In this document: positions 49,036-60,059 of the stretch, one piece after another | Layout: every line of letters starts with the position of its first letter | Position numbering within the stretch: position 1 is the stretch's first letter | The notes under the pieces: generated by a model | Told to the model about the DNA's origin: nothing | The model's database searches: none | Seen by the model: the letters and a program-made list of their open reading frames with translations, nothing else | Assembly (NCBI GenBank): GCA_019671005.1 | Contig: CM033745.1 | Location: 17,970,921-18,034,920 of the forward strand | DNA length: 64,000 bases | Direction of reading: 5' to 3' | Source of the DNA: Hibiscus mutabilis | Lineage: Eukaryota > Streptophyta > Magnoliopsida > Malvales > Malvaceae | Made by a program: the position numbers and the translations under genes

Positions 49036-52000
49036 TCATTTCAGATTCTTTAACTTGAGAAAAACGGGACCAAGTTGAGACTCGCAAGCAGAAAGGGCAT
49101 CAGGTCCCAAACATTTCAAGAATGCCTTGGTTAGGTCTAGTGATGTTATCAGCTGGAAGATCTTATCACAACATTTATTGACTTCAGTTTTCCTAGACTT
49201 CTTTTCAGGCATTTTTGTCACCAGGGTCGCTATGAGTTGTCCAAGACTTTGCAGATGGCTTTTCAAAAAAAATTTCACAGCCTCCCGGTTGCTTTCGTTA
49301 GAATTAATGGGAACCTGTGACTTCAATACTTCAATCACCAAATCAAGAGCCTCGACTCGTCGAAAGTCTGATTTTGCATTGCCGCAGTTTTCTAACAGGA
49401 AGCCGAAGAGTTGATGACCAATCCTAGGATTCCTTTTAAATATTTCTTTCAAAAACCCAGATTTTACTTGAGACTTTTTGCTGTCGAAGTACCCCTCTAG
49501 AATAGCCTGTAAGAGACCAAAACACCCCTGCAACTCAGCATCTGAGATATTTCTTGCTTCAATGATCTTCAATATCCAGTATGTTGAATTCTGAGCAAGC
49601 GAAACAACCATTTTGTATCTGTTCAGAGAGGCTGTCAGCTTCTTTTTGGATAGGGTGCTTGCGGATTTCTTTCTCTTGAATGGTTTTGATGCCAACTTCA
49701 AGTTCTTTTCCAATAGAGATTCGAGAGTAGACAGCAGCACAGATTCATCCTTGGGCAACTTCTTTTCTTTGAATACCTTCCTTTGAATAATTCCCCATAT
49801 ACGCTGTTCAAGTTGTTCACTGCCTTCTGTAGTATGTGGATTAACAAATGCCTGAGCCAAGTGTGAGTATACTGTCAGGACCTGCGGCTTACCTGAATTG
49901 TACAGATCATAAATACAGACTTCTTAAAAATCTTGTACATAAGTTGTGAGGTAAAAAAGAAACACTTTTTCAATGAAGTTCAGATCTCAAAAATTAACAT
50001 TTCTAAGCTCACACAATACTAACAAATAAACAAAACCAATAGGAGATGCCACATAATGCTCTTGGCAGCAAATAGCCATCATAGGTGGCATCTTATAGTT
50101 CACGAAAGGTAAAGCAGTAACACTTGCCTCGATTTTCATGCAAGTAAATTTCCAGAAGTGAAAGAACTCGGAGTTTGAACAGGACAAGCTGGGACTGAGC
50201 AGTTTCACCACCTGCCTGATTCTTTTTCTCTTTAAAGATCTGAGCAAGATAAGTGTCCATGCGGAACATAGCATCATCATCCATTCCTCCATCAGTCTCG
50301 TCAGAATCTTCAGGAAGATCTTTATCATCCCCCTCATCGCCAACTACTGCCTCGGACTCTTCTGATTGTTTGTCACTATCCGCTGTTTCACCAGTCTCAG
50401 CTTCATCTTCTTCAATACCAAGAAGGTCGTCATCATCATCATCATCTTCACTGCCTGCATCCTGATGTCTAGCAGGTTTTAGATCTTTCTTAATTATCCG
50501 CAACATCCTCAGAAGTCCGTCATCAGTGACATCACCACAGAAATATCTGAAAACCTATAAGGAGTACATGCCAATAAAATACAAGTGATTTGTGTTAAGA
50601 CATCTATAGTAAGAAATAGGAAAACAACTCCGAGTTGTTCTAATAAAATGAAGAAAGAATATTACGATGGAATCGCTGAGTGGCAGCAATAAACATTAAA
50701 GGGTGAAATTAAATAAAAAGGAATTGCAAAACCAAAAGGTGCATGGATGATCTTCAACATCACATAAAAATGACTATTCAAGTTACTATTGCACACCTGC
50801 TCAATAGCAGAACGCATAGGGGCTGATGACTGTGGAAGCAAGGAAAGTAAAGTATCCACAAGAACATCCATCAATTCTGGTGCTGCATCACCATTTGACT
50901 CATCTTCTCCAGATGAGTTAGGATCATCAGAAGCTGCAAAAGCTTTCTTACAACATATGATAAGCTCAGAGGCTGCATCGCAGAATTCCCCAGGTCGGAG
51001 GAGCACTTGGAGTAGCAATAGGATGAGCAAGTACCTCAATGCATGCAATTTATTTGCATCATTGCCGAGCCTACAGTTCCTTTCCTGCCATTTTTTAAGC
51101 ATTTAGAAACTGCATATAGTTGCACGAGTAAAAAGCAAAGAATTTCATAACTTAAGTTACAAAGTCATAAACACACAGGATCAACAGTTAAAAAAGCATT
51201 CCTATTGTTATTCACAAAGGATAAAGCCAGTGTCCTCCACATCAACAAACCATGAAACCAAGTGCTAAAAAATATTTCCAAGGGAGTAAGACCACTTACC
51301 CTAACCATTGCAAGCCAACACAAGTAGAAACGTATAATACAAATTGTTCGAGAACTTGGATTTATTAAAGAAAATAACCTCAAAATCGAGAACATGTCAA
51401 AAGCATTTATTATTGATAGTAAAGGATGAGATCAAGCTTACCTTCTTATAAAGTTTAGTCTCCATTTCTAGCAATTTTGTGACCGACTGTTTGTCCTCGT
51501 CACTCAATGTTCGAAATAAAGAAACTGAAGGAATGTTGCGTAATGTGCTAAAGAACCGCATGAAGTAAGAACCAAGGTCATTTGGCTCCAGTGCATTAGC
51601 CAAAGACTGTGGCTCTTCAACCTTTTGAGCACTTGCCAGCAGTGATTGGAGTTGTTCTATGCACATTTTGCAAAGAGCAGTAGAGGTGGTTGCTTTTGGC
51701 CATCTAAATTTCTCCTGTAATTCAAATGAAGTAACTTCATTACCAAGCGATGCAGAGAATAGACCTTGAACAGATAGAAACTTCAATATTTCCCTTTGCA
51801 CTCGGAATTTTTCTTCAGGGTCCAACTTTAAATGTTTCAGAACACTGGGAACTGATTCTATGACCCAGCCTTTCAAAAAATCAGCATTCCCCACAATTCC
51901 AACAGAATCCTTGTCCTCAATTGAGCCTAGCTCAGAATTCTCATCAGTTGTTTGACTCTGATCTGAAGGTTCATCGGAAGCATTACCTTCATTCAAAAAC

Positions 52001-54613
52001 AAGTTAATTAAGTTCTGAACAAACAGCATGCAACCAGTCTCTGTTTTGAACTCCGCCATCAAATCTTTGACTGTTTTTCTCTTTGTAATGCCATCAAATT
52101 TTCCACTGCTGTGCTTCTGAAAGGCGACAATAACAGCCACTCGTCTGACATCGTCATTCCTAACCCAGTCCAATAATTCTTTAAGAAAATGCTGTGCAAC
52201 TTTATACAGCCAGGAATCTTTTGTGGAAAGTATATCCATCAAGCACTGAACAACTTTGGAGGACAAAACAATCGGTATAAAAGAAGACGGTAATCTAGGC
52301 AGGAGAAGAAGCAGAATATCAAATGCCAAGTGTTTACGATCATGAGATGACAGGAGGAGGGATCTTTCAATAACAACATCACAAAAAGATTGGAGGTTAT
52401 TCGCAATTTCCTCTTCAGAAGAGCTAGTCTTGCGACCCTTTTTGTGCTTTTTTAAGGAATTAGAAGCAGATGCTGCATCTTCAGCCTGCCGAACAGTATC
52501 AGGTAGGAGTATATTTACCAGAACAGGCCACAAACTATGGACCCGGGGTTGACAAAATGTGGATTCCTGCCAATATTACAGACCAAAAAACTTTAGAACA
52601 TATTTAAACTCTATTTTTCTCAATATCAGAGTATAGATGCATCAAAAATTACCTTCAAGCAATTACTAATTGAGGATAAATAATCAGCAGAGAAAAGTTT
52701 GCCTGGGCTGAATGGATTTGGCAAAAGCTTGCTGAATTTGCTGTCAATGGGTGTTTTTTCATGAATTTTTAAAGCTAACAGCAAAGCATCAGGATTTCCA
52801 ACATCAACGGCTTCTTCCAACCACCGAGGAACTCCAGGAGCTTCAAGAATATGGCCCAACAATGCTTCAGCAGGCAGCTGCAACATATAGAAGTGCTACA
52901 TAAAGATTGAAGCATCAACTTAACACATAAAACACATTCATAAATTGCAATTTTACCGGTATTGAACTGACTTGACCCATGACATACATACAAATGAGAA
53001 ACACTTGGTAATGCCAGCATGGTGATTGCTAACCAACATATGTATAAAGTTATTTGATGTTATATTTTATAAAGATAAAGTAAATGAACTAGTAAAAGCA
53101 TAAAAAAACAAAAGCAAGGGTATTAACAGAGCTCGTCACACCATCCAATCAACCACCACATAGTATTAATATCGACATAAAAATAAAATTAAATAAATAA
53201 ACTGCTGGCATCTAATTAGACAAATATTAAGTTAGCATAGTTCAGAATTGTTACAGTTCCCCCACATTCTAGCAGAAAAAGTAGGAACATGAAGAAAAAT
53301 CCTCACTTTATCAGAAAATACCTTTTCAACAATTTCTAAAATGATGGAAACTGAAGGCTCCTGCAAATATCGTTTTTTGGAAGCAAGGGAGATAAGAGCA
53401 CTCATAAATTCCTTGATGAAAATAGTATCTTTATCAGAAAACCACTCTTTAGTGAGTCTGTCCGATCGGGCAATAGCACCATATGCAAATAAGCGACCCA
53501 GAAGACAGTCCCTTACTTCCTACAGAATAGAAGCTAGTTATTGAACGCTGCTGAGTAGATGACAACCTGAAATTCATGGGGGAAAGCAAGCCTACCTGAC
53601 CCTTCATCGATGACGAGACTTCCAACAAATCAACTATAAGTTTCAACAAGGAGTCCACTTTGATGCTAGGAATTGTGGCCACCAAAGCAGTCAAACCCAA
53701 TGCAAAACCCTGTCTAACACACTGCAAATCAAGTTGAAAACATATATCAGCAACATACCAATTTAAGTTATTTTAAGGGTGGTAAAGTATATTGTGCAAG
53801 ATCACATGTACACTTCAGGTGCCGGATCTCAGACTAGATTCGAAAGATAACCTCGGCGACATATGCAAAGCATATTTAAGTTGATTGCTCCAAGTGTCCT
53901 AGTTAAAGAAGTTTCCAACTACTTTATTTTTCATACAAGGGTAAATCAAAGCATCCAAATGCAAATTGAAAAACATAGGAAAGCTATGACTTCCACAGTG
54001 AAATGCAAAATGTAAAGATAGCACATCAAACCTCTCTTGATGAAGAAACACCCCGTATCAACCTCCTAACAGCATATCTCAAAGACGATGCACAGTTATC
54101 CAAGCCATCATCCTTTTGAGCTTCCAATTTCAAACCACCCTCAACCAAGTCCTTATTCTCGAGCCTCCCATATGCCTCCTGAACCTCCTGCAACTCTGTC
54201 ACCATTGTTTCCACTGCTGCTTCTCTCGCCGAAGAATCTGCCGAGGCCAAGTCCTTAAAAACACTAATATGGAACTCAGGCAAACAACTACTAGATGAAG
54301 AGACCACCGGTTCGGGGGCATCGTCTCCTTTCGATTCAACAACCAGTTGTTTCGGCTGAGGCTCCTCATTTTCTAAAACCGAACGCCGCCTCTCCTTGTC
54401 TATTTGTTTCCTCTTCTTTTTCCTCTCCATTGGTTTAACGGAATCAGCAACAGAAGAAGATGAAGCAACCCCATCTCCCATCTCTGCACCAATTTTGTTA
54501 CTTATCTTAATTTTCTTACCGGAAGGCACGGAAACCGTATCATCCGTCGCTAAATCAGTTTGACCATCAAGAACTTCCGCCTCGGATTTACTACTTCTTT
54601 TCTTGCTACCCAT
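49036..54613 (-). CDS. MYBBP1A/POL5-type nucleolar protein ('DNA polymerase phi' family)
   Basis: Eight exons on the minus strand: 54613-54032, 53721-53596, 53519-53322, 52877-52653, 52566-51442, 51084-50797, 50554-50128, 49892-49036 (TGA stop). All joins keep frame, giving 1275 aa, a normal length for the plant family. The N-terminus MGSKKRSSKSEAE has basic stretches (ERKKKRKQIDKERRR). The helical-repeat body starts at about residue 165 (LRYAVRRLIRGVSSSRECVR). An acidic tract lies at about 883-945 (SEDDDDDDDLLGIEEDEAE). A basic C-terminal patch contains KPFKRKKSAS. Despite the family name it is not a working polymerase; yeast Pol5 acts in rRNA production and ribosome assembly in the nucleolus. 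Intron 7 uses a GC donor. No stops or shifts are seen, so it looks intact. The start was chosen because the upstream frame crosses a probable 5' UTR intron. Confidence 0.9.
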
Positions 54614-54933
54614 TAAGAACCCAATATCTGAAAACCGTCTGCAATAATAACTATGCATCAAAATCAACTTTCCTAGCAAAAACGAATCAAAACATAAAAA
54701 AATCAAAGATAAGACCTTTATAAGTGTCAATGTTATAAGCGGAAGAGTTACCGATCAGTTTTTTAAGCTGCTTGTCAAAGAGAGGTTGAGCCCCAATAAT
54801 AGAACTCGGTAGAGCTTTAGGGTTAGGAGGGTTTAGAGAAAGAGAGGCCCGGAGAGCTGTTAACGACTGGGACGTCTTCTAGGGTTTTATTAATTTATAG
54901 GAATAAACAGATTTGGGAAACTTTTTAGGGTTT
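54614..54933 (-). promoter_or_regulatory. 5' UTR intron and telo-box promoter of the POL5 gene
   Basis: A probable 5' UTR intron spans 54751 to 54639 on the minus strand (ATCG/GTAACT donor, TTATTGCAG/ACGG acceptor). Telo-box-like motifs on the minus strand: TAACCCTAAA at 54816-54825, AAACCCTA at 54880-54887 and a perfect AAACCCTAA at 54925-54933. A GACGTC palindrome lies at 54871-54876. Telo boxes are typical of plant ribosome-biogenesis promoters, which fits a nucleolar product. Confidence 0.6.
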
Positions 54934-56129
54934 AATAATAGTAGTAATTGCCAAACTACAAATAATCGGCAAAATTACCCATTATTGTTCTTTATTTTTT
55001 TCTCAACAATATAGTATTGTTCACTTTATTTTCAATTTATTGTAGTAAATTAAAAGTCAGATTCCTCTCTATTTTTTTAAACAGTATTTTTTGAAAAATA
55101 ATAAAAAAATTTATGTTAAAGTCGGATTTATTTCCCCATTTTCAAACAGTACGCGTATCATTCATTTGCTACCACGTGCCAGCCACACAAGACTCCATAA
55201 CTATTGAAAGGCGGACTGCGCTCTATCCAACTTCAAACAGTGTTCAGATGCAGGGTGATAGTGGTGCAAGGGTAGTGGTATGCATGCATATTTGCATGCC
55301 TCGTAAATGAGGTAGCTGCATGTATGCTTCGGGGGTAAGGGTTTTTTTAATTAATTTTGTAAGATTGATTGGATGGTTAGTAGGTGGGTTGGGCGGTTGA
55401 GATTTAAAGTAGTTGGGTTAAACAAGGGTTGAAGATAGGTATATTTTATAATGAAAATTTTGAGAAGATAGAGTAAAAAAGAAGAAGATTTAGAGGAAAT
55501 TTTGTAAGTATAAGATATGTAATTTATTTTTTAATATTATTTCAATTGAATAGTTTTATTTTTAATGTATATATGTTTTTGTAGTTATTACGATTTTTTT
55601 TATTTTTTAGTTAAATTTTTTGAATTTTATATCGTTATATTTTTTAAATTTTGAAGTTGATGTTTGAATTTTTGATATCTCAAATTTTTGTGTTAAATAG
55701 GTGGTTGAAGAGAAGAAAATTTGTGAAGATATTGTGTACAGAAAGGAAGATTTGAAGAAAATATAGTAAGTATAACAAGTAGATGTGTATTATTGTTTAA
55801 TTTAAGTTCTTGATTATTTTTTTTTAAAATTTTTTAAGTTGATGTTTGAAATTTTTATGTTTGAATATTTTTATTATTTAATTTATGGTTTATTAGATTT
55901 ATTTATAATGATTTTTGAAAAAAAATGAGTATATTGGGACTAAAATGAGTATAATGGAAAATTTGAGTATTAATGACTAAAATGAGTATATTGGGACTAA
56001 AAACGAGTATATTGAGACTAAAATGAGTATATTGGCAGAACTTGATTGAATTTAGTTATTGAATGGAATAAATTTTGTTAAGGGAAAATAGGACTTGAAT
56101 GATCAAATTAGTAAATTAGTGACTACTGT
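54934..56129. other. intergenic, no gene recognised
   Basis: AT-rich. Around 55010-55140 there are weak inverted phrases resembling the MITE at 44861-45188, but no boundaries. Two related 'GAAGATTT.GA.GAAA.T..AGTAAGTATAA' phrases occur at 55482 and 55748. Confidence 0.4.
55925..56036. repeat. tandem repeat, about 20-bp unit
   Basis: About five imperfect copies of ATGAGTATATTGGGACTAAA. Confidence 0.75.
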
Positions 56130-56943
56130 TGCGTGTTGTGATGTACTATAAATGATACGCAAACGGTGCAAGTACACACGTCGAAACAAGTCATAAAGTG
56201 ATGAGTGAGTATCGTCTCTACAAGGATTTGAGGTATTTCAAGCAAAGCTCAAGCACACAAAACACAAACTAAAAATAAATGCAATAGCACGAAGGAACAA
56301 GTTGAGAAATGATGTAGCAAACAACTGTAATGAAAACTGGGCTAAACTGAAGATACTTTAAACGTCCTCTCACGTGCGTGAAACTCTTAATTGGGATGGC
56401 AGGCTGGGTTTGTCAATAACTCCTATGCCTAAGCCTCAAGAATGTTTAGCACTAACCAGCTCATAACATGCTCGACAGAGTTTACTAAGGCGTTTCTAAA
56501 CTATCTCTAGCAAGAAACCTGACAGCTAGAATGTTATGGCAACACCTCTCAGCGTGAACCTTAGCAAGCCACTATCCTTGAAGTTCTACTCTTTTTAGTC
56601 GTTAAAATTCTATCCTTATTTCTAAGGTGAGTTAGGGTTTTGCCTCTCAGCATCAAACCTCATTATCCACGTAGATCTAAGCCTAACTCTCTTGACCATT
56701 AAGTTATCAAACACCTAAGCAAGGGCTAACCCTCGAAAGCTCTTACAAGCTTAAGACAAATAAACAATGGACAAAGCATGTAGGAACTGAAAAAAAAACC
56801 AAAACATCCATTAAAAACTTAAAACATAAACATCCAAAACAAGCCCTAGCCACTTAAAGTTAGTTCAAGGCTGGGCAAATACCATCCATCACCATTCATT
56901 TTAAACAACCCATCAAAATAAAGAAATGTTGCAATAAGAGAGT
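56130..56943 (-). repeat. truncated Athila-like LTR (older copy)
   Basis: It begins TGCGTGTTGTGATG, followed by GGTGCAAGTACACACGTCG and GAGTATCGTCTCTACAAGGA. The same order of motifs occurs from 56944, and similarity continues through the 'CTAACTC..GA' and 'CAAGCC' phrases. It stops where the second LTR begins, as expected if the younger element inserted into this one. The remainder would lie beyond the window. Confidence 0.55.
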
Positions 56944-58330
56944 TGCGTGTTTTGAGTGCTTCACAATTGGTGCAAGTGTACACGTCGCAAGTTATAATAT
57001 AGATTAGATATCGTCTCCACATGGATTGGTGGAACTCTGATTTCTAATCCTTGCACTGAAAAGAGAAATAAATCGTGATGGTAGATGTTTCGAATTAACA
57101 AGTAAACTAAAGTGAACAAGAAAATAAAAAAGATTGTAATCGAATAAGAAAGAGTAAGCCGGGGTACCGTGAGTTGTGGTGTGATTATCGAATGGATCGT
57201 CGAAGTAATTGGTTGCTAAAGCAATGCAATTGTCTTGGTGATTAGAACCAATTGAATTGCCTGGGCAATTATAATTGCTGCGACAACCGGGAATGGTGCG
57301 ATTACCTTGGCAACTGGGGATGGATCGTTCTTCAATGGTTTCTTGTTATCCCTAACTCGAAACACTGGTCATTTGTGCATGCCTTGGTGATACATCTCTG
57401 CATTAACCATGGGTGAACAACAACCGATCTTACGCTCCTCTTAGCCATTGAAATCCATAACTTATTCCTAAGTCGGATTAGTCTTCACCAACAATCGTTT
57501 GAATGAAAACCATGCTCATTCGTTTCTTGAATCTAACTCTCCCGATATTAGATAAATGGATGAATTCACGAGATCCTCTCCTAATTCACTCGCAATTAAA
57601 TTAAGAACCAAGAATGAACAAACTTTGAATTTAAATTGCAATAAAAAACCTAAACAAATCCAAATGTTTTCACAACCACAAAACACAATAACCCAAGCCA
57701 ATTTAGTTTAGTTCATGGTTGGGTGCAAAAGAAATACAAGATAAAAATTCCCTAACATGAATTGAATGGACACAATGAAGAAAAAGATATTGAACAACCC
57801 TTAATTTTCTCTTTGGCCGGCTCTCTCTTAGAAGGCTGCGATTTGGTCTCTATTTATAGGAGATTATTAAGTCATATTTGTTGTTGATGAGGAGGAGTTT
57901 AATTTGGAATTAAATTGAATAAAAGAAATAATAAATCTCATTTTATCTTTTTCATTAAAAACTCCCCATAAATCTAAATCTCCATTAAATGCTGCGTGGA
58001 AATCCAAATCTTTGGGATTTATCCCTTGCTTTTCGTGCTTATCCCTAATTAGGTGGACTCAAACAGTTATCTGCGGCAATCAACTCGGCATGTTCTTTAG
58101 AAATCAGCTTCACTTGCCATGACAGACCCTTCAACATTCTCCTTAATTGCCACGACAATTCCTGCTTGCTACGACAATCCAATCCTGCACCAAATAACAC
58201 ACACCACCGGTATTTTTTCCACAAAAACCAACCAAAATGTAATATCAAGCTTAACAACGAAGGAAACTCGGGGATTATGCATGAATGGCTATGAATGCAA
58301 CTAAAATATAGTACTTTTACACACTTAACA
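56944..58330 (-). repeat. 3' LTR of the Athila-like element
   Basis: About 1387 bp from TGCGTGTTTTGAG to CACTTAACA. It is followed by a minus-strand purine-rich tract (CGAGTTTGAGGGTG) and then by the element interior with minus-strand pol. The boundaries are inferred from the shared start with 56130 and from the purine tract. The partner LTR is outside the window. Confidence 0.55.
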
Positions 58331-58344
58331 CACCCTCAAACTCG
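58331..58344 (-). promoter_or_regulatory. polypurine-tract-like sequence of the Athila-like element
   Basis: The minus strand reads CGAGTTTGAGGGTG immediately before the LTR start TGTTAAGTG. A similar CGAGTTTGGGGGTTG occurs at 59062-59076. Confidence 0.45.
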
Positions 58345-59019
58345 AACTATTGCTTGTCCTCAAGCAATGCAAAACACTAACAATTACTTGCCAAGACTTC
58401 GATCATCAAGAATTTGCTTCGTACCCAACTTCAATTCTCATAATCGTGGCACAAAGTATGATTACCTTTCAATTTTTCGGATGACACAAAATTTACTCGA
58501 AATTGAACTATAATTCTCGTGATTATGTGTGTGTGGAGTTGTGTACAAGTCGATTATCAGGATTCCATGTGAACAATAGGTTTTTTTTATTAATTTAATT
58601 ACCGGGGCATTTATTTTTATTTTTACTAGAGCCAATTTCGGGAACCTCTAACAAAGCATGAAATTTCTTATTTTAATTTTTAGTCGATTAGAGCCAATTT
58701 CGAGAACCTCTAGCGATTCTTTAATGTGTAACAGCTAGAGCCAGTTTTGGGCACCTCTAGCAAGAATTTTTTAGTTTCAATTTACCCAATTTTTAAGTAA
58801 CCTAAGTTCACTAAGTCTCCTTTAATCAATCAAGTCACAACAGTGGTAAATTGTATTCAGCATCATAGTAGAACTCTAAGTGTTTTCCATGTGACTCATA
58901 AAACCGAAAGTTCTATCAATTAAGTGTAGTGGCGAGATTCATCATTGGGTATTCAACAAGTCGTGGCAAATTAAATCCAATCAAAGGCATGACAAATATG
59001 TGCAACCTATATGCTATCA
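58345..59019. other. noncoding interior of the Athila-like element, with three hairpin repeats
   Basis: Between the LTR and the plant-specific frame. Three copies of a 24-28 bp unit, TAGAGCCAATTTCG..AACCTCTA, at 58627-58650, 58689-58712 and 58734-58761 end in complementary TAGAG/CTCTA. The third extends to GCTAGAG/CTCTAGC. No other feature is seen. Confidence 0.5.
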
Positions 59020-59600
59020 CTAGAGATGAATGCAACTATCTATAAAAGCAAAATAAAAACAACCCCCAAACTCGAGAGAAGCATTGTCCTCAATGCATGC
59101 AATAAATGAAATGGAAAGTAAATGAGTTAGCCAAGAGGTCGTCACCTTGAATGACGAGTTTCCTTCGAGCTGTGTGCTTAATCCGTTTGCTAGCTCGTGG
59201 TGGTGCGTCTTGAACCTTTGTTTTCGCAACCTCAATGCTTGGTTCATCATCTTTTGCAGCCTCTTCAATGTTAGAAGCTTTGCACTTCAACTTTGATGGC
59301 ATGATCGAGGGTGACTTCATTGGTGCAGAAGTAGTCTTGTTCGAATCTGAAAAAACCATGAAAGGATTCAGTACGAGTAGGTTCAATGATAGGTTCTTTA
59401 CCTTTTTGTGGTGTAGGGGTTGTCGCGGCATCTTCAATTGCTGAGGCAAGTAGTTCAACAAAGAAAACCAGGAAAGAAAGTTGGTGTTGCAAACTGGCGA
59501 AATGAGGGTTCGACTTCTCGTGAGGAATTTGGCTTGGCCATGGTTTTGAGATTATTAGCCGTGGGGGTTGTTGGGTTGTGATTAGAAAAGAAAACAAAGA
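59020..59600 (-). pseudogene. remnant of a plant-specific reading frame after integrase
   Basis: Minus-strand frames 59597-59271 and 59461-59090 overlap in different phases and are rich in Lys, Pro, Ser and Thr (for example PTPQKGKEPIIEP, PPRASKRIKHTARRKL). They lie between integrase and the 3' LTR, where Athila elements carry an extra, sometimes env-like, frame. I see no membrane segment or other envelope feature, so I do not call it env. It is broken by frame changes. Confidence 0.4.
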
Positions 59601-59697
59601 AAAACTAAAGAAATCTTAAGAGTTCAAAGATGAGGGAAGAGTAATGGCACAAGGATGAAGTAGATAGAAAGTTGATGATTTAATGGTGGGTATGCGG

Positions 59698-60015
59698 CTA
59701 ATGGTCATTAGATTTTATAGAAATCCATCTTGGACCTAACTCCTCTTTCTCATGAACTCTTATCCTAAAATTCAAACAAAACAAAAAGATAAATATTAAA
59801 TAAAGATTAAAACAAAATAAAATAACAAAGATAAAGATAAATAAAATAAAACAAAGATAAATATAAAAGATGAATATCCTAATGAAAATAAAGATAAATA
59901 TAAAAACTAAAAAAATAGAAACTAAAATCTGAATAAAAATAAAATTAAGTCTGAAGATAAAATTTAAAAATAAACTGAATAAATAAATAAAAATACTAAA
60001 GAAGAGCATGTTCAC
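59698..60015. repeat. A/T low-complexity stretch
   Basis: Runs of AAATAAAGATAAATATAAAA-type sequence. The 105-codon minus frame made of Phe, Ile and Leu is a composition artefact. Confidence 0.7.
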
Positions 60016-60059
60016 GCATCTTCGTTCAACATAAGTGCTGACATAGTGCTTTAATCATT

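Noticed and set aside
50253..50465. Ser-rich plus-strand frame
   Set aside because: Antisense shadow of the acidic Asp/Glu tract in the POL5-type gene.
59271..59597. Envelope-like gene of the Athila element
   Set aside because: Position fits, but no signal peptide, membrane segment or envelope motif is visible and the frame is broken.
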